Source: Bacillota bacterium (GTDB lineage Bacteria; Bacillota; Bacilli; Paenibacillales; NBRC-103111). Taken from it: 64,000 bases of DNA. A program made the translations under genes and the position numbers. The notes below the pieces were generated by a model. The model worked only from the letters and a program-made list of their open reading frames with translations. It searched no databases and was not told the DNA's origin. Of this stretch, positions 47,859 to 56,552 are shown one piece after another. Every line of letters starts with the position of its first letter. Within the stretch, counting starts at the first letter, position 1. Location of the stretch: positions 1-64,000 of the forward strand of contig JAEWIS010000017.1 in the NCBI GenBank assembly GCA_023386955.1. Direction: 5' to 3'.

Positions 47859-48008
47859 AGATGGGTAAGGTCCGCAGAGAGAGGCCCCGCCGCATTAACC
47901 AGTCTATAACATAGCCAGCCATCGGCCTCAGCTTAACCAGCATCAGCCTTCGCTCAATTTCCCTTATCCACCGCGCCACCTGCGCGTTGGCGGTGCGGGG
48001 GGGCAGAT

Positions 48009-48198
48009 TAGCGGAACCCGGTTTCCGCTATTTGGGCGAGGTTGCCTATTTTAGGCATGATAGCGGAAGCGCTTTTCCGCTATTTGAGTTTGGCAGCCAG
48101 CCAGCTGGCTGTTGTTCGTTGAATAGCGGAAACGGGTTTCCGCTATGATCATTTTTCCCTGCTCCTGGAGCAAATAACGGAAATATGCTTCCGTTATT
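48009..48198. repeat. Cluster of four short palindromes
   Basis: Four elements of the plan TA(G/A)CGGAA-N5-TTCCG(C/T)TA lie at 48009-48030, 48061-48082, 48124-48145 and about 48173-48198, regularly spaced in the 370-base gap before the NAD(P)HX repair gene. Spacers and the third stem position vary with compensating changes (GCGGAA/TTCCGC against ACGGAA/TTCCGT). More copies lie near 58 and 60.5 kb. Confidence 0.8.
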
Positions 48199-48229
48199 CG
48201 AAAACCATTCTTTTAGGGAGGTTGGAAGC

Positions 48230-49969
48230 ATGTTTGTGGTAACGTCGGAGGAAATGCGCAGACTGGACCGCCTGACCATCGAGGATATCGGCATCCCGGC
48301 CATGGTGCTGATGGAGAATGCGGGCAGAGCCATTGCCCAGGAGGCGCTCCGGGTCGCGGCGGTGCGAGGCGGCGGGGACGGCGGCCTGGTGAGTGCGGAG
48401 TCTGGCGGTAGAAGCCAGGGCGTGAAGCACAGCAGCAACGCGGTGGACAGCGCACACCGCCGGGAGCGCTGGCTTGTGCTGGCCGGCAAGGGCAACAATG
48501 GCGGCGACGGTTTTGCGGCGGCCCGCCATCTGATGGAGGCGGGTCTTGCCGTAGACGTGGCGCTGGCGGTGCCCGCCGCTGAGCTTGAAGGCGTTGCCGC
48601 GGCCCAGGCGGCCATCGCCGCCCGCTTCGGCGTGCCCTGCCTGGACGCGTCGGCGTCTGGAGTACCGCTCCGCTGGGAGCGGTACTCCGGTGTCGTCGAC
48701 GCGCTGCTGGGCACCGGCGCGGCCGGGCCGCCGCGGGAGCCGTATGCGGCATTGATCCGCGCCGCCAATGCAAGCGGGCTGCCTATCGTGGCAGCCGATA
48801 TCCCCAGCGGCATGGACGCCGATACCGGCGCCGTCCATGCCGCCTGCATCAGGGCCATCTCCACCGTGGCCCTGGCCTTCTTAAAGCGGGGGCTGGTGCA
48901 GCACCCCGGCGCAGAATACGCCGGGCAGGTCACCGTGGCGCCCATTGGCATACCAACCAGTCTGGCCCGCGGGGAGAATGTGCCGGTGCGTTACGTCAAT
49001 GCCCAGACCGCGGCAGCGGCCCTGGGCATTGACCCGCACCGCTCCCGGGCCGCCGACACCCACAAGGGCACTTACGGCCATGTGCTGGTGGCCGCCGGCT
49101 CCGCCAGCATGATGGGCGCGGGCCTGCTCTCAGCAGGTGCCGCGCTGCGGGGCGGCAGCGGCCTGGTGAGCTGGGCCTTGCCCGCCTCCCTGTCGCCGCT
49201 GGCCGTCAACCGCCCGCCGGAGCTGATGCTGGCGCCATTGGCAGAAGCACCTTTACCTTCCCATCACCTGACTCCCGACCAGGCAGCTGCTGCCACTTCT
49301 CCACCACGTTCCCGTTTCACAGCTGCTGCTGACTCACCAGACTCCCGCTCCTCAGCTGTGCCAGCCGGCTGGGCTGCCGTCCCGCCCCAGGCTCTGGCCG
49401 GGCTGGCCGCCTCCCGCAGCGCCATGCTTATCGGCCCCGGCCTGGGACGGTGGGCATGCGACACCGCCTGGCTGCGGCGTGTCTGGGAAGAAACCCGCTG
49501 CCCCTTGGTGGTGGATGCGGACGCCCTCAATATGGCGGCAGAGGCAACTGACTTCTCCGCCTGGAAAGCGCCCGAAGGCCGGCCGACTATCCTCACCCCA
49601 CATCCAGGGGAAATGTCCCGCCTTCTGGGCATCCCTACTGCTCAGATCCAGCAGGACCGCATCGGCACGGCCATCCGCTACGCCAAGGAGCATGGTGTGG
49701 TACTGGTACTGAAGGGAGCCTGCACTGTTACCGCACTTCCCGACGGCCGCGTTTATATAAATGGCACCGGCAATCCGGGCATGGCTACCGGCGGGGCAGG
49801 AGATGTACTGGCCGGCTTAATCGTATCCCTGCTGGGCCAGGGTCTTCCCGCGGGTGAGGCAGCTGCCTTGGGGGTATATTTGCATGGCGCCGCCGGTGAC
49901 AGGGCGGCACAACTGCGCCCCGGCGGCCCTGCTTCTCTCCTGGCAGGAGATATAATCGCGCAGCTCTAG
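48230..49969 (+). CDS. nnr: Bifunctional NAD(P)H-hydrate epimerase and ADP-dependent dehydratase
   Basis: GGGAGG eight bases upstream sets ATG 48230 (MFVVTSEEMRRLDRL), 579 residues. The N-terminal YjeF epimerase half has VTSEEMR, MENAGRAIA, LAGKGNNGGDGFAAARHL and DALLGTGAAG. The C-terminal ribokinase-like dehydratase half has DTHKGTYGHVLVAAGSASMMGAG, LVVDADALN, TILTPHPGEMSRLLG and GNPGMATGGAGDVLAGLI. It repairs damaged NAD(P)H in the cytosol. Two low-complexity inserts, near residues 43-75 and around residues 340-385, are rich in serine, alanine and proline and are not usual in the family. Confidence 0.93.
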   Translation: MFVVTSEEMRRLDRLTIEDIGIPAMVLMENAGRAIAQEALRVAAVRGGGDGGLVSAESGGRSQGVKHSSNAVDSAHRRERWLVLAGKGNNGGDGFAAARHLMEAGLAVDVALAVPAAELEGVAAAQAAIAARFGVPCLDASASGVPLRWERYSGVVDALLGTGAAGPPREPYAALIRAANASGLPIVAADIPSGMDADTGAVHAACIRAISTVALAFLKRGLVQHPGAEYAGQVTVAPIGIPTSLARGENVPVRYVNAQTAAAALGIDPHRSRAADTHKGTYGHVLVAAGSASMMGAGLLSAGAALRGGSGLVSWALPASLSPLAVNRPPELMLAPLAEAPLPSHHLTPDQAAAATSPPRSRFTAAADSPDSRSSAVPAGWAAVPPQALAGLAASRSAMLIGPGLGRWACDTAWLRRVWEETRCPLVVDADALNMAAEATDFSAWKAPEGRPTILTPHPGEMSRLLGIPTAQIQQDRIGTAIRYAKEHGVVLVLKGACTVTALPDGRVYINGTGNPGMATGGAGDVLAGLIVSLLGQGLPAGEAAALGVYLHGAAGDRAAQLRPGGPASLLAGDIIAQL

Positions 49970-49996
49970 TCCATATTTGCAAACACGTCCTAACAT

Positions 49997-50031
49997 AAAC
50001 ACCCCCGGCTTTTGTCCATCCGGGGGTGTTT
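49997..50031. terminator. Bidirectional terminator
   Basis: AAACACCCCCGG and CCGGGGGTGTTT form a perfect 12-bp stem with an 11-base loop. It lies between the repair enzyme and the convergent YitT gene. Confidence 0.9.
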
Positions 50032-50044
50032 CCACATTCATTTT

Positions 50045-50908
50045 TTATCCCAGCCGCCGGAAGCGGCCCATAACCTCCACCGTTTCCAGCACATTGACGA
50101 AGGATTTGGGGTCCGTCTCCAGAATGGCCTTGCGCAGCTCGGCCAGCTCGTAGCGGGTGGTAACGGTCATCAGCATACAATTGCCTTCGTGGCTGTAGCC
50201 GCCCTCCGCATTCACCACCGTGACGCCATGGGGCAAAAGCTTCAACCGCGCCAGCATCTCATCCCGCCTTTTGGTGACGATAAAGCAGGTGACCTTCACA
50301 TGGCGGATATGGATCATATCCACCACCTTGCTTTTGACGAAGGTACACAGCATGGTGCACAGGGCCAAATCCCAGCTTTTGAAATAGCCCAAGGTCAGAA
50401 TAACCATACCGTCCATAATGAACAGCACTGTTCCGATAGGAATGTCGCGTTTACGCGTAATGATGGAGCCCAGGATATCGAACCCGCCTGTAGAGCCGCC
50501 CGCCCGCAGAGAGAAGCCGATGCCCCCGGCAATAATTACACCTCCGGCGATCGCCGCCAGAATCGGGTCGCTGACCACCTTAACACTGGGCAGCACACTG
50601 AGAAACCAGGTGGTGGAGGCAACGGATACGATGCTGAGGAAGATATAACGTTTGCCAACAGCAACCAGGCCCCAAATGAGAATAGGCAGATTCATGCCAA
50701 AATAAAACAGTGAAATATATTTCGGATTGCTCAAGTACCCGATCACCGAAGCAAGACCTGCGACGCCGCCGGAGAGCAGCTGGTGCGGAATCAAGAACAG
50801 CTTCAGCCCAACGGAAACCAGCAGAGCGGAAACAATAATCATCACCACATCACGTGCCTGCTTCATAAGTCCCTCCATGGAAACTGGGGTGGCCAGATTA
50901 CGAATGTA
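50045..50908 (-). CDS. YitT-family membrane protein
   Basis: The start is ATG 50908 (MYIRNLATPVSMEGLM) with AAGGGGG upstream; 287 residues. Five or six membrane helices (DVVMIIVSALLVSVGLKLFLIPHQLLSGGVAGLASVIGYL, FYFGMNLPILIWGL and others) carry the YitT pattern GGxAGLA and GGSTGGFDILGSIITRK. The last part, residues about 200-287, is the soluble DUF2179 domain (MIHIRHVKVTCFIVTKRRDEMLARL, GYSHEGNCMLMTVTTRYELAELRKAI). Function is unknown in the family. Confidence 0.9.
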   Translation of the reverse strand, partial: YIRNLATPVSMEGLMKQARDVVMIIVSALLVSVGLKLFLIPHQLLSGGVAGLASVIGYLSNPKYISLFYFGMNLPILIWGLVAVGKRYIFLSIVSVASTTWFLSVLPSVKVVSDPILAAIAGGVIIAGGIGFSLRAGGSTGGFDILGSIITRKRDIPIGTVLFIMDGMVILTLGYFKSWDLALCTMLCTFVKSKVVDMIHIRHVKVTCFIVTKRRDEMLARLKLLPHGVTVVNAEGGYSHEGNCMLMTVTTRYELAELRKAILETDPKSFVNVLETVEVMGRFRRLG

Positions 50909-51160
50909 CATGATAGAATCCCCTTTTTTCTTTTCCTCATGATGATGCATGAAGGAAACCCGAAAACACTCGGTTGAAAGTATTAGAAAATAATTTTATC
51001 ATGGTGATTATATTTTTTATCGGAAACAGTGACTATGATTTCCCTCACACTTTATGTGAGGTTATGAATGAGCTTTTTTATCTTCGCCCCGGTGCCCGAA
51101 AGAAAATTAAAATAGACGAAATGTTGTGAAAACAAGGATTCGGAACACATCCAGACACGC

Positions 51161-51192
51161 CAAAAAACCGCCTTCGTTCAGAAGACGGTTCT
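51161..51192 (-). terminator. Terminator of the thyX-folA operon
   Basis: AACCGCCTTC (51166-51175) and GAAGACGGTT (51181-51190) form a hairpin with one mismatch and a five-base loop. On the minus strand it ends in GGTTTTTTGG. Confidence 0.75.
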
Positions 51193-51236
51193 TTGTCAAT
51201 GTAGAGAGCTTGGGGCAGGGTCCCTATGATTTCAAG

Positions 51237-51719
51237 TTAACGCCGCCGGAACTCCCGGAATTCGTAGGAATAAGGGTTGTCCTTATCGGTTACTCCCGGA
51301 ACAGCTTCAGCCTGCTCCCACTGCTCCTCATCCAGCTCCGGAAAAAAAGCATCCGCCTGAAACTCCCCGTGAATCCGGGTGAGCAGGAGCCTGTCCGCCC
51401 GGGGCAGAAACAGGCTGTATATCTCGGCGCCGCCGATAATAAACACTTCCCCGTTCCCGGCTACCCGGAGTGCTTCCTCAGGTGAAGCGGCCCAAAGCAC
51501 ACCCTTCGCTTCCGCAGAAGCCGGATGGCGGCTCATTACGATATTCGTCCGCTCCGGAAGGGGCCGTCCAATAGACTCCCAGGTTTTGCGGCCCATCAGC
51601 ACCGCGTGGCCGGTAGTAATCCTCCGGAAACGGTCCAGATCGGCGGGCAAACGCCAGGGCAGCCGGCCCTGCAGACCGATCCCCCGGTTTTGATCCGTGG
51701 CTGCGATTAGTGTAATCAT
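51237..51719 (-). CDS. folA: Dihydrofolate reductase
   Basis: A 160-residue enzyme reducing dihydrofolate with NADPH. Start ATG 51719 (MITLIAATDQNRGIG) overlaps the thyX stop in ATGA. Motifs are the substrate loop LPWRLPADLDRFRRIT with the catalytic acidic residue, VLMGRKTWESIGRPLP, and the cofactor motif VFIIGGAEIYSLFLP. Translational coupling with thyX is clear. Since ThyX does not oxidise tetrahydrofolate, the pairing is metabolically less strict than with ThyA, yet both serve folate and thymidylate supply. Confidence 0.96.
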   Translation of the reverse strand: MITLIAATDQNRGIGLQGRLPWRLPADLDRFRRITTGHAVLMGRKTWESIGRPLPERTNIVMSRHPASAEAKGVLWAASPEEALRVAGNGEVFIIGGAEIYSLFLPRADRLLLTRIHGEFQADAFFPELDEEQWEQAEAVPGVTDKDNPYSYEFREFRRR

Positions 51720-52408
51720 GCCTGCTCGAAAAAGGGGTCCAGCCACGGTTCGGCTTTGACCACCTCTTCCCGCAGCTTCTCCGCCAGCTGGGCAATTTCC
51801 CACTGTGCGCCGCGGCCCGGGCGGCGTTTGCTGTAGAAGGTCAACAAGGCACGCAGGTTGGCGGTCATGGTAATGTTGGTGGACGCTGCGTTCGGCAGCA
51901 CAAACCGCGCATCCTCCCGCGGCACTCCCAGCTGCGCCAGCTTGTCGTAAGCAGCCTGCAGGTTTTCCATCAGCTCCGCATAATACTCCGCAGCCTCCGG
52001 TATATCGGCAATCTTCGGCGGCACAACATAATGGAAGCCGCCCTTCTTTTTGTCGGAGGCATCCGAGACGTAACGTTGGGACTGGACGGAGAAGCTGAAG
52101 CCAGCCCGGTGGCGGGTCAATTGGGCCAGCAGAACCCGGGATACTCCTTCAAGAGCAAAGGTGAAGTTGATATGCTCCATGGTGGAGGTATGGCCGGAGC
52201 CGACGATATGGCGGAACAACCGGTCCGCATCGCTGCCCCCTTGTCCGTCCGTAGCAGTTTGCTCCTGATATTTTTCGTACTGTACACCTTCGAACAGATC
52301 GCTGGGCTCCGTGGGGCTATAGCAGGTTCTGATAGCGGTAAAGGCGATTTTTCTGGCTTCGGGTGTATACGTCAGCAGCTCCACGTGCATGTTGATTTCA
52401 TTTCCCAT
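51716..52408 (-). CDS. thyX: Flavin-dependent thymidylate synthase ThyX
   Basis: The 230-residue enzyme methylates dUMP using methylene-tetrahydrofolate, NADPH and FAD. The ThyX motif is RHRAGFSFSVQSQRY (RHRX7S) at about residues 100-114, with GHTSTMEHINFTFALEGVSR before it and MTANLRALLTFYSKRRPGRGAQWEI after. Length is normal. GGGGG lies ten bases ahead of ATG 52408. It is first in the two-gene operon with folA. Confidence 0.96.
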   Translation of the reverse strand: MGNEINMHVELLTYTPEARKIAFTAIRTCYSPTEPSDLFEGVQYEKYQEQTATDGQGGSDADRLFRHIVGSGHTSTMEHINFTFALEGVSRVLLAQLTRHRAGFSFSVQSQRYVSDASDKKKGGFHYVVPPKIADIPEAAEYYAELMENLQAAYDKLAQLGVPREDARFVLPNAASTNITMTANLRALLTFYSKRRPGRGAQWEIAQLAEKLREEVVKAEPWLDPFFEQA

Positions 52409-52443
52409 GATGGCGGTTCCCCCTTATAGATGATTGTCCTGTA

Positions 52444-53589
52444 TTAAATAAATTTCAGACGGATATCAAGAATTTCCGAACGGCTTCCCAGCCGGATGGG
52501 CGGCCCCCACAATCCGAAGCCGGAGGATACAATGACATGCATGGCGCCTTTTTTCAGATAACCCCAATCCAGCTCGAACAATCTCCTCGTCACCAGATGT
52601 GCCGGCGCCATTTGCCCTCTGTGGGTATGACCGGATAGCATCAGATCTACTCCCGCCTCTGCGGCGGTTTGCAGGGCATAAGGCTGGTGGTCCATAAGAA
52701 TCACCGGGCGCTCCGGATCCGCCTCCGCCAGCAGCTGTCCCACACTAAGGCGGCCTCCCGCTTCAATCTGCTCTGCCGCCCTGTCCTTACGTCCGGCAAT
52801 GTAGAAGCTGCCCCCCACATCCACTACCTGGTCTGTCAGGACCTTGATGCCGATGTCCTTCATCCGGCGGATATAATCGCCGATATGGCCGCCGTAATAC
52901 TCATGGTTGCCAAGGGAGGCATACACGCCAAGCGGCGCCCGGAGGAGCTTCATGGACCGGGCCATGTTTTCCCGGATAAAAGGCTCCAGACTGTCATCCA
53001 GCACATCCCCGGCCAAAAGAATCACATCAGGCTTCAGCTTGTCCATCGTGTTTGCAAGCCGGACCAAATGCGGATTACCCACCACAGCACCCAGATGAAT
53101 ATCCGACGCCGCGGCGATTCGGAGCTCCTTACGTCCGTCCCCGCAGGCCTTGGGCACCTCCAGCTCATAATGCCGGACAACCGGCTTCCAGGCGTTGCGC
53201 GTTCCTGCAAGCATCACGCCTGCCAGGACAGCCGCAGTGGTCCAGCCTGAATAGAGCAAAGCCCGGCTTCTCTCTATACCCGTAAGACGCAGCAGACCAT
53301 AAGCCAGATCCGCCAAAGGCACCAAAATCAGCATATAAAAAAGAATGGCCAGGCCGTAAGAGCCGATAATTTTGAGCCATTTGCCCAGGGTATAAGGCAG
53401 CGCCTTCCGCAGCAGCATGGCGGCGATATAGGACAAGGCCAAGATGCCATACCCCAGCCAAAACCACCAAACAGAAACACCCGGTATGGCTTCGCGCCAG
53501 AAAACCGCCCCGTTCCAGCCCAAATACAGATTTAGCGCCGCAAAAACGGCCAATGACAATACAGCCGATAGAATCATGCCAGGTTTCAT
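52444..53589 (-). CDS. Membrane-anchored metallophosphoesterase
   Basis: A 381-residue protein. Residues 1-140 contain about five membrane helices (ILSAVLSLAVFAALNLYLGW, VWWFWLGYGILALSYIAAMLL and others). The catalytic calcineurin-like domain follows with ASDIHLGAVVGN, LLAGDVLDDS, SLGNHEYYGG, ILMDHQP and LSGHTHRGQMAP, all metal ligands present. It resembles the YkuE/YaeI group, which acts on lipid-linked phosphates or other phosphoesters at the membrane. The substrate is unknown. Confidence 0.92.
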   Translation of the reverse strand: MKPGMILSAVLSLAVFAALNLYLGWNGAVFWREAIPGVSVWWFWLGYGILALSYIAAMLLRKALPYTLGKWLKIIGSYGLAILFYMLILVPLADLAYGLLRLTGIERSRALLYSGWTTAAVLAGVMLAGTRNAWKPVVRHYELEVPKACGDGRKELRIAAASDIHLGAVVGNPHLVRLANTMDKLKPDVILLAGDVLDDSLEPFIRENMARSMKLLRAPLGVYASLGNHEYYGGHIGDYIRRMKDIGIKVLTDQVVDVGGSFYIAGRKDRAAEQIEAGGRLSVGQLLAEADPERPVILMDHQPYALQTAAEAGVDLMLSGHTHRGQMAPAHLVTRRLFELDWGYLKKGAMHVIVSSGFGLWGPPIRLGSRSEILDIRLKFI

Positions 53590-53764
53590 ATGATCGGACT
53601 CCTATCCGTTTTCCGTTAATCCGTATTGTCTCATATCCGGCAAGTTATTTTCAAACGGTTGAGGGGGGTATATCCCCTCCGGCAGCAGTTCCCTTGTTTA
53701 AATGCCTGGCGGGAGCCGCAAGCTAAGCCTGTTTCCCATTATAATGCCCATAGGAGGATAACCA

Positions 53765-53896
53765 ATGGCTAAGAAAACCCTGAAGCAGAAGATGCAGGCC
53801 ATGGCTGACGAATCATCTAACGCCCAAGGCACCAAGGACTCCAAGCTGACGCAGAATGAGGCCAAATTCCACGTCCCCAACCGGCCTTCTATCTGA
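53765..53896 (+). CDS. Small 43-residue protein
   Basis: A short frame, ATG 53765 to TGA 53896, preceded by AGGAGG eight bases upstream and followed by a strong terminator. The sequence begins MAKKTLKQKMQAMADESSNA and ends FHVPNRPSI. It is lysine- and serine-rich with no membrane helix. The combined ribosome site, codon use and terminator support a real gene; no family is recognised. Confidence 0.65.
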   Translation: MAKKTLKQKMQAMADESSNAQGTKDSKLTQNEAKFHVPNRPSI

Positions 53897-53925
53897 TCTT
53901 ATCCGCACAATCCGATTTCAGCAAG

Positions 53926-53960
53926 AAGCTCCGGGACAACCAACGTCCGGAGCTTTTATT
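53926..53960 (+). terminator. Terminator after the 43-residue gene
   Basis: AAGCTCCGG and CCGGAGCTT (53926-53934 and 53947-53955) pair perfectly over a 12-base loop and are followed by TTATTT. Confidence 0.85.
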
Positions 53961-53982
53961 TCACAGCAATTCCTTTATAGGC

Positions 53983-54324
53983 TTATTCAAAAACCTCACT
54001 CAGAGACAGCTCCCATTCGGGAAACAGCCCTACCGGATCACAGATCACCGATAAATCCGGCTGGACCACTGTATCCGTTTGGTCGTCCTGTTCGTTTCCC
54101 TTGGGCAGGCGGACATCAAAGGGGGCAATATAAACTTGGCAGCGGCGGCCTTTCAGAAAGTTGGAAAAAGCGTTAAAGGCCCTGCCCAGAATCTCCTGAT
54201 GGATCCGGTTAGGCGCCGGAGTCATAGCATACACCTGTCCGTCCACCAGCTCCACCCGTTCATCCTCGGGCCATGTCAGATAATCCGCATAGGTGTACCG
54301 TTTATTTTCCGGTGGCATACTCAT
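53983..54324 (-). pseudogene. Uma2-family protein with internal deletion
   Basis: The N-terminal part is a normal Uma2/PD-(D/E)XK-like protein: YTYADYLTWPEDERVELVDGQVYAMTPAPNRIHQEILGRAF, then DVRLPKG...TDTVVQPDLSVICDP. The chain then passes directly to LFPEWELSLSEVFE, which is the normal C terminus. The usual middle, with the PDLVVEILSPST block and catalytic acidic and lysine residues, is absent, so the protein has 113 residues rather than about 190. The deletion is in frame. It is probably inactive. Confidence 0.75.
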
Positions 54325-54389
54325 TTGCTTTGCCCCCTTTTCCGTTTATGGTACCTCTACTCTACCATAAGTCCGCAGCCGGGAAACGC

Positions 54390-56426
54390 CTACAGGCGCT
54401 CAACCTCCACCCGTCCGGAGAAAAAGACGGCTCCCCCGCCCATATCCGCCGTACGCGCAGGCGTCAGGGCATTGACCACCCGCTTCTTTCCTGTGGCATC
54501 CGCCCACAGCCCTTGGCTGACCAGCGTACCCGGGAGCACATCCTCCCCTACAGCCGCCTTCATTACACACTCGCCGCGCCGGTTCCACACTTTGACCATA
54601 TCCCCGGCGGTAATTCCTCTTGCAGCAGCATCCGCGGCATGCATATGGAGCAGCGGCTCCTTTTCCAGACGGACATGCTTCTCATTATTGGAAAAGGTGG
54701 AGTTCAGGAAATTATGGTTCGGCGCCGGCACAAACAGGAACGGCAGCCCGTCCTCATCCGGCAGGGGTACATACTCCGGCAGCGGCGGATAACCGTCCTG
54801 CAGCATGGCTTTGGAAAACAGCTCAATTTTGCCGCTGGCCGTAGGCAGCTTGCCCGGGAACAAGGGGCGTACCTTCCCCTTCACAAAGCCGTGCTCCTTC
54901 AGCAGCTCATAGGTAATCCCCTCCAGCACGGGGTTTTTGGGCGCATCCAGAGCCTGACGAATGATCTCCTCCTCGCTGTCCTTCAAGGCCTGATCCTCAT
55001 ATCCCATCCCCACTGCCAGAAGGCGGAACACCTCTACGTTGGACTTGCTCTCCCCCAGCGGCTCCAGCACAGGCTCCTGCAGGTGGATATAATGATGCCA
55101 GTAGGATTCATAGAGATCCGTGTTTTCCAGGGAGGACGTTGCCGGCAGCACAATGTCCGCATAACGGGCCGTTTCCGTCAGAAACAACTCGTGCACCACT
55201 GTAAACAGATCCTCCCGGGCCAAACCCTCCCGCACCTTGTTGGCATCTGGTGCCACAATAGCCGGATTACTATTGTAGATATACAAAGAACGTATAGGCG
55301 GTGTCAGCTCCAGCAGCGCCTCACCGATGCGGTTCATGTTAATTCTCCGAGTGGATCTCTTCAATAGATCATGCCGTTGGAGCGCCCGTTCATTCAGGGT
55401 CAGGTACCCGCTGTTGCTTTTGATGGCGCCCCCGCCCTTGTGCAGCCAGGCGCCGGTAATCGCCGGCAGACAGGCAATGGTCCGCACATTCATCCCGCCA
55501 TTGTCATGATGCTGCAGGCCGTTGCCGATACGAATGAAGCTGGGTTGCGTATTGCCGTACATCCGTGCCAGCTTGTACAGGTCATCCACGGGGACGCCCG
55601 TAATAGTTGAAACCCTTGCCGGATCATAGGCACGGACATGCTCCCGCAGCTCCTCTGCCCCGACAGTATACTCCCGTAGAAATGCTTCATCCGTCATATT
55701 TTCCGCGAAGAGAATGTGCATCATCCCTAACGCCAGCGCCGCATCGGTGCCCGGACGCAGAGGAATAAACCAGTCGGCCCATTTGCCGGTCCGGTTCTTA
55801 TGGACATCAATGGCCACGATCACCGCCCCCGCCTTGCGGGCCTCCTCCGCCAGCATAACCTGATGCATATTGGTGCTGACCGCATTGACACCCCAGAAGA
55901 TGATCAGCTTGGCATTCACCGTATCCTCAGGGCTGGTGCCGAAGTCGCCGCCCATGGTATACCCGTAGCCGACGCCTCCCGCGGCAGAGCAGATGGAGCG
56001 CTGCAGACGGCTCGACCCCATCCGGTGGAAAAAACGGCGGTCCATCCCCTCCGTGCCCAGATAGCCCATATTGCCATAAAAGCTGTAGGGAAGGATGGAT
56101 TCAGCCCCTTCCTCCGCGATCAGAGCTTTCCAACGGGAGGTAATCTCTTGAATGGCTTCCTCCCAGGTGATGGGGGTAAATTCTCCTGATCCCTTGGGGC
56201 CAGTGCGTTTAAGCGGTGTAAGGAGCCGGGCCGGGTCATGAATCCGTTCGGGTAGATTGCGGACCTTATTGCAAATGGCTCCTTTGGTGACGGGATGGGA
56301 GGGGTCCCCCTCTACTTTGATAATCTTACCGTCTTTTTTATGGATCAACAGCCCGCATTGGTCGGGACAGTCCAGGGAGCAAACGGAAGGAAATACGCCG
56401 TCAGCAGCAAATCGGGCATCAGTCAT
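54390..56426 (-). CDS. Molybdopterin oxidoreductase (YoaE-like)
   Basis: A 678-residue enzyme of the bis-molybdopterin family. The N-terminal iron-sulfur motif is CSLDCPDQCGLL with the fourth cysteine in KGAICNK, typical of formate dehydrogenase and nitrate reductase relatives. Core blocks include LIIFWGVNAVSTNMHQV, IAIDVHKNRTGKWADWFIPLRPGTDAALALGMM and the C-terminal cap HMHAADAAARGITAGDMVKVWNRRG with MGGGAVFFSGRVEV. No twin-arginine signal is seen, so it is likely cytosolic. It resembles B. subtilis YoaE. Substrate unknown; no partner subunits are next to it. Confidence 0.92.
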   Translation of the reverse strand: MTDARFAADGVFPSVCSLDCPDQCGLLIHKKDGKIIKVEGDPSHPVTKGAICNKVRNLPERIHDPARLLTPLKRTGPKGSGEFTPITWEEAIQEITSRWKALIAEEGAESILPYSFYGNMGYLGTEGMDRRFFHRMGSSRLQRSICSAAGGVGYGYTMGGDFGTSPEDTVNAKLIIFWGVNAVSTNMHQVMLAEEARKAGAVIVAIDVHKNRTGKWADWFIPLRPGTDAALALGMMHILFAENMTDEAFLREYTVGAEELREHVRAYDPARVSTITGVPVDDLYKLARMYGNTQPSFIRIGNGLQHHDNGGMNVRTIACLPAITGAWLHKGGGAIKSNSGYLTLNERALQRHDLLKRSTRRINMNRIGEALLELTPPIRSLYIYNSNPAIVAPDANKVREGLAREDLFTVVHELFLTETARYADIVLPATSSLENTDLYESYWHHYIHLQEPVLEPLGESKSNVEVFRLLAVGMGYEDQALKDSEEEIIRQALDAPKNPVLEGITYELLKEHGFVKGKVRPLFPGKLPTASGKIELFSKAMLQDGYPPLPEYVPLPDEDGLPFLFVPAPNHNFLNSTFSNNEKHVRLEKEPLLHMHAADAAARGITAGDMVKVWNRRGECVMKAAVGEDVLPGTLVSQGLWADATGKKRVVNALTPARTADMGGGAVFFSGRVEVERL

Positions 56427-56552
56427 GTTGCTTGTCTCTCCTCATTATGGTTGATGTTCGAATATGATTGTTATTCATTATAATCAATCCGTAGGTGCAA
56501 TGCGAACAAGCTGGTATAATGAAGTATCAGCGATAACGGATTGGAGAACGCA

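Noticed and set aside
48009..48198. Possible CRISPR array from regular repeats
   Set aside because: The repeats are short palindromes of about 22 bases with unequal spacing, variable sequence and no cas genes.
48046..48951. Long minus-strand frame of 301 codons
   Set aside because: It lies antisense to the GC-rich NAD(P)HX repair gene, has low-complexity composition and no family match, so it is a shadow frame.
53600..53760. Possible riboswitch or tRNA in the gap upstream of the 43-codon gene
   Set aside because: No conserved fold, CCA end or T-loop was found; only ordinary intergenic sequence.
54273..55367. Plus-strand frame of 364 codons
   Set aside because: Antisense to the molybdopterin oxidoreductase and histidine/glutamine-rich without any domain.
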